A DNA stretch of 64,000 bases from Pedobacter sp. PF22-3 (GTDB taxonomy: Bacteria; Bacteroidota; Bacteroidia; Sphingobacteriales; Sphingobacteriaceae), in the NCBI RefSeq assembly GCF_026239555.1, contig NZ_JAPIVP010000009.1, positions 181,397-245,396 on the forward strand. Direction: 5' to 3'. The notes under the pieces were generated by a model. The model made no database searches and had not been told where the DNA came from. It saw only the letters and a program-made list of their open reading frames with translations. Both the position numbers and the translations under genes were made by a program. Positions 9,232 through 18,419 of the stretch are shown piece by piece. The stretch's first letter is position 1, and each line of letters opens with the position of its first letter.

Positions 9232-10141
9232 ATTGATTAAATAGTTTTTCTACATCATCAAGATTTGCATCTGCCCATTTAAAATAAAGCAGAGCGGTAT
9301 TCGGGTTCAGTTCGTTTGGAGCAAGGAGATCGAGTATATTACCCTGTGAGTAGGCACCCTGATCATTAACATAATGATGATCATAATGAAAATCGTATTC
9401 GTAAAAGCCCAATGCCCATTCGTTGTACCCACGCCATTGGGCAATAAGCTCTGACACCAAAGTTTCGACCTTGTCTTCTTTTACTACCAGTTTTTTAGCT
9501 TTATAAAAAGAAGGTTTCCGTCTTTCTTCGCGGTGATAAAACTCAATATCTTTAGATTGAATAGTCTTTGAAGAATGATGACCAAAGAGATCAACCAAAC
9601 CGAAATTTTCTTCGTCTGTTGCAATTTCGAGTTCGGCTGAATTGCCACCAGAAACAGCCAGTGTCCAATCGGTCGTTGTCGCAACTTCGGTAACCACATA
9701 AACTTCCCTGAACGAGTAGTAAGTTTGTGTGAGCCTGATAATCAAGGCTTGCTGGATGTCATTCCAGTTGAGCATCCGTGTTGATTCGGGCTCACTTGCT
9801 TTAAAAATGAAACTGCCTTTTTCAGCAAAAGCAAGAATCTGTTTGCTGAATTCAAATTCACCGGCTATAGGGGCACGACCACTTCCACGACCGGAATAGG
9901 GTTTGGTTACGCCATCGCTAAAGCTCCAACCTGTAGGATTTAGCTTATTATTATAGCCAATTTCTATATCCTGGAGTTCGATAACCTTATTGCGGAAAAT
10001 GTTTCCAAGTACGATCATTTGCCCATTTCTGATCTGAAAAAAATCACCGGGTAAAACAGCTTGGCCTAATGGCGCTACAGGGATAAAACCGCTGCTCCGC
10101 CTATAAAAATTCTGGTAAAAATTCCTGTACACATTCTCCAT
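9221..10141 (-). CDS. eCIS-associated protein of unknown function, 306 residues
   Basis: I cannot assign a family. The protein has no signal peptide or membrane span. It is rich in Tyr, Phe, Asn and Trp, especially near the N-terminus (NFYQNFYRR), and looks mostly beta with a helical C-terminus. It ends 11 bases inside the ATPase gene, so the two are probably translated together. The position between the two helical proteins and the ATPase suggests a structural or assembly part of the particle. A baseplate accessory or receptor-facing part is possible but not shown. Confidence 0.75.
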   Translation of the reverse strand: MENVYRNFYQNFYRRSSGFIPVAPLGQAVLPGDFFQIRNGQMIVLGNIFRNKVIELQDIEIGYNNKLNPTGWSFSDGVTKPYSGRGSGRAPIAGEFEFSKQILAFAEKGSFIFKASEPESTRMLNWNDIQQALIIRLTQTYYSFREVYVVTEVATTTDWTLAVSGGNSAELEIATDEENFGLVDLFGHHSSKTIQSKDIEFYHREERRKPSFYKAKKLVVKEDKVETLVSELIAQWRGYNEWALGFYEYDFHYDHHYVNDQGAYSQGNILDLLAPNELNPNTALLYFKWADANLDDVEKLFNQYGE

Positions 10142-10214
10142 ATCGAATTAACGGATATATAATCCACCGTTTCGTGATAGAAGAAACGGTGGATTAGTAT
10201 TTAAATTTAACAAA

Positions 10215-11051
10215 TTAAGAAGCTAAAGCTGCTGCATTGGCTGCCGCCAAACCAGATTGAAGCGATTTAAGTTTAACCTGTGCGGTATTAAGGGTCGCTT
10301 TTGCCATATTTAATTGCTTAGCAGTGGTAAAATTAGCTTTTTCTGCTAAAGCATAATTCTTTTTGGCATCAGCATAGGCCTGGTAAAAAAGTTGCTGAAG
10401 AGAAGCCGGTCCATCGGCGTTAGCGTATCCGGTAAGCATTTCGGTAAAGCCTATAGATTGCGTGTATTCCAACCCCATTGTTGTTTCGGCCTCCATTTCG
10501 ATAGCATGCGCCACAAAGGCACTCTGTAAAGCCACCAGTGTTAAGGCCACTGCATTGTTGGCATCTGTACCTGCAACAGTAATCATGCTCACCAATTCGT
10601 CAGAAATTAATGGGTTTAGTGCCTTTTTTCTTACAATAAGGTTGGCCAGTTTATTGATTACTTCTGCACTGTAAATCAGTTTCCCAATCACCGTATTAAT
10701 TTTTGTGGTCAGAAGTTTGGTCATTACGTTAGCCTCAATCATTTCATTAAAAGCAATTTTAGAGTTGCTTTCGAGGTCGGCAGCACTTTGCACCAGCTGA
10801 TCAATCAGGATTTTATTATTATAGGCCTGTGTTTTATTGTTAGTGGCAGTAGCTAAAAACCCCTGTAAATCATTAGATTTTGTGGTTAATGCATTAACAA
10901 TAGACTGATATTGTGCTACATTGCCCTGCGCATCCAGTATCTGAATGTTTAAAGCATCGAGTTCGTTTTTTTTACGCTCGGTAACCCCGTATTTTCTATA
11001 ACGTTCGAGAATAGGGGCAGTTATATTTTTTGCTGATGTTGGCGTTTTCAT
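10215..11051 (-). CDS. eCIS-associated helical protein, 278 residues
   Basis: A cytoplasmic-type protein with no signal peptide, almost entirely predicted helix, rich in Ala, Asn, Thr and Leu, with long heptad-like stretches. About residues 70-95 (TQAYNNKILIDQLVQSA) resemble residues 64-80 of the 690-residue protein encoded just upstream (NQAIKDNNVLVNLLGTA), so the two look like paralogues. No enzymatic motif is visible. It lies inside the eCIS operon, 23 bases after the larger relative. A structural, plug or fibre-like role is inference. Confidence 0.75.
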   Translation of the reverse strand: MKTPTSAKNITAPILERYRKYGVTERKKNELDALNIQILDAQGNVAQYQSIVNALTTKSNDLQGFLATATNNKTQAYNNKILIDQLVQSAADLESNSKIAFNEMIEANVMTKLLTTKINTVIGKLIYSAEVINKLANLIVRKKALNPLISDELVSMITVAGTDANNAVALTLVALQSAFVAHAIEMEAETTMGLEYTQSIGFTEMLTGYANADGPASLQQLFYQAYADAKKNYALAEKANFTTAKQLNMAKATLNTAQVKLKSLQSGLAAANAAALAS

Positions 11052-11074
11052 GATGTTAATAATTTAATGATCCG

Positions 11075-13147
11075 TTAATACTTAAAATATTCTGTTTTGT
11101 CCATTTCAGACAGGGCATTTACAAAATCGCCTGCATTTTCTGCTGCTGCAGTTGAATAAGAAAGCACTACAGGCAGGTACTCATCGCCCTCAATTAACCT
11201 GTTACCAAAATTATCAGTAGCATCTGGACCAATAAAAGCAATCCAGGCCGCTGTATTAGCAGTTGTTTTATCCTTGTCTTTTCTTGCTATGATATAACTG
11301 TCTGCATACACCTGTTCGGCTATAGGCAAGTTAAACAGGAAGCCCGGTTTGGCAACTGTTTCTTCTGCAATAGACTGTGTCATTTTATCTTTCTGTGCTG
11401 TTAGTTTTTGGAATTGTTTCACATTGGCATCATGGCTTTTTTGCAAATCCTTTAACTGCGATGTAAGTGTTTTTTGGTTTGTAGTTAACATTTTTTGTTT
11501 TTCTACATCTTCATCGCTAACAAGTGCATCTTTTTTCGCTGTGGCTGTAAGTTGTTCATTCAGCTCGCTCAGTTCGGTTTCTAATAAGCCAATTTTAAGT
11601 TCATTGGTATAATTCTCTTCTTCCAAACCGGCAATTACCGGATCGAGCGCAATGGTGATATCTTCCAGCAGCGGAAGTTCACTTTTAACCAAAAAGTTAA
11701 GCGATTTTACGGTGAGCAAACGATCGGAGGCATTTGCACTGGCTGGTAAAAACATACAACGGTATTCTACCTGCAGATTTGGGTTTTCATCCGTTTCAAA
11801 AGTCATTACATGTGTAAAATCTACAGTAGCATTATCATCTGCCTTACCAATGGAGTTTTTAAGCTGGTCGTTCTTAGCCGCTAATGCGAGGTTACGTTCG
11901 TTATCTGCCAATTTTTTATCATCAAAAGCCACAACCTTAATCGTTTCGCCCACTACAGGCTGTAGTGCGGTAGTTAGGGTAAATACCTGAGATGGTGCCG
12001 ACAAATAATCGTCATAACAATTTGTTTTTCTTTTGTAATCGTCGGTAAAAATGGCCATTACAAATACCACATAATTTTCGCCCAGCTCAATTGCCTTATT
12101 GTCTGAATCAGTTACAGTTGGTTTATCACCATCCTTAATGTTATAGTATACATCAACCGGTTGGCTTACGGTCGAAGTGCTTACTGGTTCTACATTGATA
12201 ATCTCACTGTTGCCCAATAACAGGATATTTTCTGCATTGGAAATAGAAAAAGTTTGTTTTTTATCATCCTTAACCACCATGATGTAATACTTTTCTACCG
12301 GATACATAGGGTTTTCATCTGTTTTACCGCTTGGAAACGGGCTTTCAATCAGGTCAAAATTTACCGTAAAACTAAGCGGATTATCGGTACTGGTTTTTAC
12401 ATTCAGGTTCAGGTTTAATTCCTTATTGGTAAGCGCGTAGGCAGATTTGGTAGCATTGTAAGAAATATTGATGATTTCTAACGCACCTTCATCTAGCTTT
12501 TCGGTAGACCGTACAGCAGCCATTGCTGTGCTATCTGTTACGATATTCTGGGTAGCAGTATTAAAATCGGCGGTTGTAATTTTCAGTACTGAGCTCATCA
12601 GGCCGCTAGTGGCTTTGGCCATATCAAGCACAGTTGAGGCAGAAACTTCGGCAGTAAGTGTAGAAGCTTCCATGGCCGTTTGAGAAGTTACTTCTGCATC
12701 ATAAGCCGTTTCGTTTATTAGCTTACTGGCCTCTTTTGCCAGCATATAAATACTGCTGTCAAAATCTGCAGCATTTAAAATGCTGTAGATCCCCCCCATA
12801 TCACCAGCCAGGCGAACAATAGCATTGGTTGCAATCTGTACATTAGATGCAGACACCGCCATATTGGTTGTAGATTGTTTAACAAACTGACTGGCCTGTG
12901 TAGCTGTACCTAAAAGATTTACCAAAACGTTATTATCCTTAATGGCCTGGTTTTGTGTGGCCGTTTTAGATTTGTATGCATCTGTTGCTGCAGCGAGGTT
13001 CTGTTCTGCAGCAATGGTAGCACCCTCTGCATGGTAAAGGGTAAACATCGCAGCATTTACCTGCGAATTAAGGTCTTGTTCTTCAATATCCAGACTCTGC
13101 AAAGAGTTTACGATGGCTGAATGTAGGTTTTCATTGTAAGAATTCAT
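11075..13147 (-). CDS. eCIS-associated multidomain helical/beta protein, 690 residues
   Basis: I recognise no named family. Residues 1-240 are Ala/Thr/Asn-rich helix resembling the 278-residue neighbour. Residues about 250-400 look like beta-sandwich (fibronectin III-like) material. Residues about 505-595 form a strong coiled coil (LLETELSELNEQL and following). A beta-rich tail closes the protein. There is no signal peptide. The alternation of coiled coil and beta domains would suit a fibre or tether, but a carried cargo protein is also possible. It follows the tape-measure gene in the operon. Confidence 0.75.
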   Translation of the reverse strand: MNSYNENLHSAIVNSLQSLDIEEQDLNSQVNAAMFTLYHAEGATIAAEQNLAAATDAYKSKTATQNQAIKDNNVLVNLLGTATQASQFVKQSTTNMAVSASNVQIATNAIVRLAGDMGGIYSILNAADFDSSIYMLAKEASKLINETAYDAEVTSQTAMEASTLTAEVSASTVLDMAKATSGLMSSVLKITTADFNTATQNIVTDSTAMAAVRSTEKLDEGALEIINISYNATKSAYALTNKELNLNLNVKTSTDNPLSFTVNFDLIESPFPSGKTDENPMYPVEKYYIMVVKDDKKQTFSISNAENILLLGNSEIINVEPVSTSTVSQPVDVYYNIKDGDKPTVTDSDNKAIELGENYVVFVMAIFTDDYKRKTNCYDDYLSAPSQVFTLTTALQPVVGETIKVVAFDDKKLADNERNLALAAKNDQLKNSIGKADDNATVDFTHVMTFETDENPNLQVEYRCMFLPASANASDRLLTVKSLNFLVKSELPLLEDITIALDPVIAGLEEENYTNELKIGLLETELSELNEQLTATAKKDALVSDEDVEKQKMLTTNQKTLTSQLKDLQKSHDANVKQFQKLTAQKDKMTQSIAEETVAKPGFLFNLPIAEQVYADSYIIARKDKDKTTANTAAWIAFIGPDATDNFGNRLIEGDEYLPVVLSYSTAAAENAGDFVNALSEMDKTEYFKY

Positions 13148-13258
13148 AATTTCTATCTTAGTTCGTTAAATTGATTAATGTTGATGTAGGTTCAAAATGA
13201 TTAGCATTAGCTACTATCCAGATGGTAAACCAGTTGATTTACGTTGATTCTTTTCATA

Positions 13259-16072
13259 TTAATAAGTCCAGTTTACGTGTAGATGTTTATCCATCCATGG
13301 ATGTTTAATGATCGAGAATGAAAACGGAGACCTGTGAATTAAAAGATCATACGGGCGTCTATCTACCATTAGCTCCCAGCGCTCTTCTCTTTCGGTAAGT
13401 AATCCATCCCTCACCAACCAATTGCCTCTAAAACCATCTATTGAAGAGCTACCAATAGCTGTCCAATGGCTAATTACAGCATTTATTAATCCTTTTATGA
13501 GTTGTTTGTTTTCTGCTGAAATACTGATTCCCTCCATTACCGGTTGTGCCAGCGGTATCCCACATAAAATTTTATTGAGCGGCAAAAACGATTCTTCCGT
13601 ATGTTCTTGTCCGGTTACAATATATTGCAGGTAATGCGCAGCCTGCATTTGGCTTTCGGCATTAATAAATTTACGATCGTGTGTAAGGCCTAGCCTTTCA
13701 AAAAGCATGGCGATATAACTGTTAATAATTACCATTCCGGCATTTCTGACACTTATTCCGCCTTTTAAGTTATCGGCTTTTTCTTTCATCATAATGGGTT
13801 TAACAAGTTTTACAGGTTTTATTTTAGTATTTTCATTGTTGGATTCAGCGGTAGAACGATCCTGAGCAATCAGCGATTCGAATGCCAATTGCAATAGTGG
13901 TGGTAGTGCGGGCTTATGTGCATTCATGTGGCTTATAAATACTGCTTTCGGAATCGCTCTCTTGCCGCAAAATTCCCAGATCAGTTCGTTCCAGATATTT
14001 TCGGCAGTAATTAATTTCCAGTTGCCGGAAGTCCAGGCTTTAGTTACTTTTTTAAACAGGATAAACTGCATTTCTCTGCCAGTTACTCCGCTAAATGAAA
14101 TATTGCCTGATATGCGATAAAACTGATTTAAAACATTAAATATAGGTTGGCGGTTGGGATGTAAATTACCTATGATGACCAGTAATTCATCAAAACCAAC
14201 TGCTTTTTGAAGCCAAAGCCACTGGTGATCGGTTATGATTTCCTTTTTTACAAATTCAAGCAATTTCTTAGGCTCCTGTTGCATTTCAGCCAACCAGATT
14301 TCATTCTGCCCAAATTGGTTAAGCTGGGACATTTCCTGCAAAGTACTCCAACTTACTCCCTGGGGTAGCAAGAATGTGGTAAAGTTTTTGGTAACTACTG
14401 ATGCTGGAAACATCGGTGCCAAACTTTCTGTATCAGGTATAGCCATCAGCGCTTCTTTAAGGACTTTTGGGTATAGCCTCGTATAATTCTCAAGTATATT
14501 TTCTAAGGTTTCGAAGCTTTTCCGGTCTTTAATTCCCGCCTTTACCTGAAAATGGTATAGGGCGATAAGCTGTTCGATGTGTTTTTTAAATTGCAGCACC
14601 GGCATCCGAGAAACTTCTTCCTTAAAAACAGCTGTTAATAGATGGTAAAGTGAGGTGTGCCGCAACGTTTTTAACGTAGCAGGTACCTCTGCCACCAATA
14701 ACTGATCTAATAAGGCCATGGGAGATAACTGTTTATTCTTTGCCAAAACCACAATCAAAACCTGAAGAAAGGCCGTTTCAGTAAAGGATGTATTCTCCTG
14801 ACGGAGGATAAACATTAAACCTTCATACCATAACTGGTTGCGTTCGGTTTGCTGCTTTGCGCTGCCCATTAACCGGTTTAAGAAAATGATGCTTTCTGTT
14901 AAAATTACTGATTTGTAATATTTGAAAGCCGTGAAGATGACCTTTAAGCTGTGGCTGGATAAATCATTAATTAAAGGCAGCCAAAAATCACTTTTACTCC
15001 CGAAAGAACTAATGAGTGTTTTAAAACGCAAGGCATCTTCTTTGGCTAAAGCACTAACCAGATCATTAAATATTGCCAATTTTCCTGCGGTATGCCTAAG
15101 GTTTTGATCACGAAAAAGGAGCTCTAATAAGTACCAATGATCGGTATCTTCAATTACCTGCCCGGTCTTGTGCTTTTGCTGGTCTTTATTCTCCTTCGAC
15201 AGGAGTTGCAGGGTAAGGATAAAATCGGATTGCAGGCTTAAACTCCTGGTTAACTTTGCCACAGCCAACTCTATCAGTTCGAAAAGCTGGTTGTATTGCA
15301 TGTTATAATGCGCAGCCATTTGCACAATGCTGCTTTTCATAAACTGGATCCGGTTAAATACCGTTCCGCGTTCGGTTAAAAGGTAATTAAGTACCCAAAA
15401 CCACACATTTTTTTTAAAATCCGTAGTGCTCACCGCCTGAACCACGGTTTCTTTCTGCTGAATTTTAGTCAGTTCGTTCGAAAACATTATGATCTGTCCA
15501 CCAACATTGGGTTCTATGGCCTCAATGATTTTGATCATATTTGGCTCATTAAACTGCCAGGCCATCCTCCGTCTTACCTGCTCCGAACTAAAGCCCGATT
15601 CTTTTAACATATCCAATAACTCTTCCCTATTCTGTTGCAGTTGCAGGGCCAAAATCTGATTTACAGTACCATCGGCAGCCTGATGATTCCATGGCAGTGC
15701 CCCATTCCATAAAAAATATCTGATCAGCTGTACGTGTGATCTTTTTTCATCCAGAATTTCGATCTGCTTGCCGCGTTGATGCGAATAAAGAATCATTTCT
15801 ACCAGTTTTTCATTTAGCTGCTGGCGAATTTTAATGGGAAGTTCGGTTTCTAACTGATCGAAATTGATTATGCCTAAATCGAGTTCGAGCGATTGGATTT
15901 TCCATGTTTGTCCTGGAGGGCAAAATTTACTGAAAACGGCTGCCATTTCTTGCTGCAGGTGAAAACCGCTCCAATTGCTTAGCCGCTCCTGCAGCGCTAC
16001 ACCTTGTGCTTTGCTATCAAACACGGTATCCCATGTAAGCCTAGAAATCAGGTTATGGCTATTTTGAGGCAT
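13259..16072 (-). CDS. eCIS tape-measure protein (CIS_TMP family, Afp14-like)
   Basis: A 937-residue protein whose N-terminus (about residues 8-120) carries the contractile-injection-system tape-measure signature. Its key parts are SRLTWDTVFDSKAQG near the start, then FCPPGQTWKIQSLELDLG with the conserved LELDLG turn. The remainder is mostly helical. In phages and eCIS such proteins set the length of the tube. The start ATG overlaps the preceding baseplate gene by 14 bases. There is no transmembrane segment. The family assignment rests on the N-terminal pattern; the long C-terminal part is divergent. Confidence 0.85.
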   Translation of the reverse strand: MPQNSHNLISRLTWDTVFDSKAQGVALQERLSNWSGFHLQQEMAAVFSKFCPPGQTWKIQSLELDLGIINFDQLETELPIKIRQQLNEKLVEMILYSHQRGKQIEILDEKRSHVQLIRYFLWNGALPWNHQAADGTVNQILALQLQQNREELLDMLKESGFSSEQVRRRMAWQFNEPNMIKIIEAIEPNVGGQIIMFSNELTKIQQKETVVQAVSTTDFKKNVWFWVLNYLLTERGTVFNRIQFMKSSIVQMAAHYNMQYNQLFELIELAVAKLTRSLSLQSDFILTLQLLSKENKDQQKHKTGQVIEDTDHWYLLELLFRDQNLRHTAGKLAIFNDLVSALAKEDALRFKTLISSFGSKSDFWLPLINDLSSHSLKVIFTAFKYYKSVILTESIIFLNRLMGSAKQQTERNQLWYEGLMFILRQENTSFTETAFLQVLIVVLAKNKQLSPMALLDQLLVAEVPATLKTLRHTSLYHLLTAVFKEEVSRMPVLQFKKHIEQLIALYHFQVKAGIKDRKSFETLENILENYTRLYPKVLKEALMAIPDTESLAPMFPASVVTKNFTTFLLPQGVSWSTLQEMSQLNQFGQNEIWLAEMQQEPKKLLEFVKKEIITDHQWLWLQKAVGFDELLVIIGNLHPNRQPIFNVLNQFYRISGNISFSGVTGREMQFILFKKVTKAWTSGNWKLITAENIWNELIWEFCGKRAIPKAVFISHMNAHKPALPPLLQLAFESLIAQDRSTAESNNENTKIKPVKLVKPIMMKEKADNLKGGISVRNAGMVIINSYIAMLFERLGLTHDRKFINAESQMQAAHYLQYIVTGQEHTEESFLPLNKILCGIPLAQPVMEGISISAENKQLIKGLINAVISHWTAIGSSSIDGFRGNWLVRDGLLTEREERWELMVDRRPYDLLIHRSPFSFSIIKHPWMDKHLHVNWTY

Positions 16073-18419
16073 CTGCTTGGGTATAAATGAGGTTAATTAC
16101 TTTCATCAGGCTAGTGGCATTGGCAGCTACACTTTTATTCAAAGGATTTGCAGGATAAATCAATCCATTGTGCCAATCGGCATAAGCGATAATCAATATT
16201 TCCAGTAAGCTGGTATTTAAAAAGAAGCAGCGGTAAGAAACATGAGCGGGCATTGTTTCTGTTAAAAACAAATTTAAACGCTCCTGAAATGCTTCGGAAT
16301 TCATTTGTGGAATAAACGACGGAAAGATCAAAATTACCTGATCCATGTTTGTGGGAACAGCAATATAAGGTGAAAGCAATCCGGTTTCGATCAGTAGCAA
16401 GCCTTTACGTTCCAAAATCATCCACATGGCCAGCTTTAGCGCCATTGCTGATGTAGTTTCATCGAAATGATTTTCCATAAAATCGCAATAAAGCGGCTTT
16501 AAGCCAAAAAGGAGGCTTAACTTCAGCTCTACGGCAGAATAATGGATAAAATCAATGGTATCGAGTGCTTCCACATAATCAGTTGCGGCAGAATTAAAAA
16601 TAAAATCATTCGTATAACCACCCATTACCCTGATATTAAAATCTTTAGGAACATTGGTAAAATGATCAGCTACTTTTTTAGCGCCGATGTAGTTGTAGGC
16701 CTTTATCCTGAAATACGTAAGTAATCCTAAATTTTGCAGGTAGAGACTTTTAAAAATCACCTGATCTTTTAAACTTTCTCCGGCGTAATAAGAACCATCG
16801 ATGATGGTATTGATCAACAATGGTGATTCGCCATGACGGGCTAGTAAATGATCCAACATGTTGTTCCTTCTCATCAGGTTGATGGTATCATCTTCCACCA
16901 TATCCATTAGCCCTTTAATATAAGGATTGTAGGGATCTTTTTGATAGGCCAACCAGCTCGAGTATTCCATTTCCTGCTCAGTTTCTGCAGCAATGCTAAA
17001 ATTATAAAGCTCATTATCTTTTAGCAGTGGTCTGATGTGTGGTATAGAATAAAGCGACTGATAAAAATAAGTTGGCGAAAAAACAAGATAAGGCACCGGA
17101 TATTCGGAAGGAATTTCTTCTAAACGGTTCTTGGTATTATAAAAGAATGCCTGGTCGGAAGGTGTGCCGCTTTGTGCATTTTTAAAGGAAAACAGGGTAC
17201 CTAAATTGGCCAATTGCGAAAACTGGTTAGCCAAAACCTGATCGAAAAGTGTTAAGTAGCCCTTAAGCTGTCTTGATTGGGCTACCTGAAAATCAGTAGC
17301 ATTATCAACCGTAGTATCTGCGCCTACGGCATAAATTTCGGGAAAAGTATTTTGAATGGAATAATAAGAATTGATGTCCCTGAAACTTCCGCTAGGCATC
17401 GTAATTCTCAGGTTTGGTATTGCTCCAAAAACCGGACCGGGACCAGGTGTTTGCGGGCTGCTACTAACAGCTAACATGAGCAAATTTGTTGCGCTAAACA
17501 ACCTCCTGCCTTTACAATAAATCTCCAGACCATTATCTAAAGAGCCAGACCAGTTAATATCTAACAAATGATCACTTTCAGTATGGATTTCTTGTGCAGA
17601 AGGTTGCTGATTGAATGTTAAACCACTTACACCAATTATGCCTGGCACATTCAGGATCAGTTGTTGCAATTCGATCAGTTGTAACTGGTCTTTCTTTTCA
17701 CCAAGCGCTGCAGTAGGAATCCAACCGTGTTGCAACAGAGGTCCGTTAAAAATCTCATCGATAAGTACGTCATCCGTTTCTTTCAAATCGTAACCCAGGG
17801 GTACCACTTTTGGAAATATGGCCTGCTGTACACGCTGCTGCAATTCAGCTAATATTTTTTTCAGTTGTGTTTCATCGGCAATTTCTATTTTGCCTGCCAC
17901 GGTATGAAAATCCTCAATTAAACAAAGCGGCTGCAAAAACATTTCACCCAAATTTCTCCATTTGTTAAGGTAAATGAAGGCTGCATGGCATAATTCTTCC
18001 TTTTCAACTGTTGTATTTGCCTGCAGATAAACCTGATAAGCATAATTACTGCCAGGAACAGGAACGATCAAAGCGTTAGTTACCCCGCTTACGCCATCAA
18101 TCAGGCATTTTCGGTAATCGGTGATGCTTACCGGTGAGGTGGTTAAAATTTCATCGGGCAGGTAAAACTGATCTTTCACTTCAAGCTTTCCATCTGCATT
18201 GGTTAAAATATCGACAACCGGAAAATCGTTACAATAACCCAGTTCTGTAAGGGCATAACATAGCTGTTCGAGAATAGTTACCCCAGGATCAACATTGTTG
18301 AGGTTGGTCCATTCATGCCCGCTGTGTAACTGGATATATGCCAGCCCCTGAGCCTTAAGTGCAGCATAATCCTGACTGAGTGGCAGGGGCAGATCGATGA
18401 TAAAGTTCTGCTCACTCAT
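16059..18419 (-). CDS. eCIS baseplate protein (Afp12-like)
   Basis: A 786-residue baseplate-wedge candidate. The N-terminal region includes the phrase DPGVTILEQLCYALTELGY (about residues 45-63), characteristic of the Afp12/gpJ-like baseplate proteins of contractile injection systems. No signal peptide or enzyme motif is seen. It overlaps the larger baseplate gene by 4 bases (ATGA) and the tape-measure gene by 14, so this block is probably translated as a coupled unit. It should pair with the 1233-residue protein as the inner wedge heterodimer around the spike, by analogy with other eCIS. Confidence 0.85.
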   Translation of the reverse strand: MSEQNFIIDLPLPLSQDYAALKAQGLAYIQLHSGHEWTNLNNVDPGVTILEQLCYALTELGYCNDFPVVDILTNADGKLEVKDQFYLPDEILTTSPVSITDYRKCLIDGVSGVTNALIVPVPGSNYAYQVYLQANTTVEKEELCHAAFIYLNKWRNLGEMFLQPLCLIEDFHTVAGKIEIADETQLKKILAELQQRVQQAIFPKVVPLGYDLKETDDVLIDEIFNGPLLQHGWIPTAALGEKKDQLQLIELQQLILNVPGIIGVSGLTFNQQPSAQEIHTESDHLLDINWSGSLDNGLEIYCKGRRLFSATNLLMLAVSSSPQTPGPGPVFGAIPNLRITMPSGSFRDINSYYSIQNTFPEIYAVGADTTVDNATDFQVAQSRQLKGYLTLFDQVLANQFSQLANLGTLFSFKNAQSGTPSDQAFFYNTKNRLEEIPSEYPVPYLVFSPTYFYQSLYSIPHIRPLLKDNELYNFSIAAETEQEMEYSSWLAYQKDPYNPYIKGLMDMVEDDTINLMRRNNMLDHLLARHGESPLLINTIIDGSYYAGESLKDQVIFKSLYLQNLGLLTYFRIKAYNYIGAKKVADHFTNVPKDFNIRVMGGYTNDFIFNSAATDYVEALDTIDFIHYSAVELKLSLLFGLKPLYCDFMENHFDETTSAMALKLAMWMILERKGLLLIETGLLSPYIAVPTNMDQVILIFPSFIPQMNSEAFQERLNLFLTETMPAHVSYRCFFLNTSLLEILIIAYADWHNGLIYPANPLNKSVAANATSLMKVINLIYTQADASK

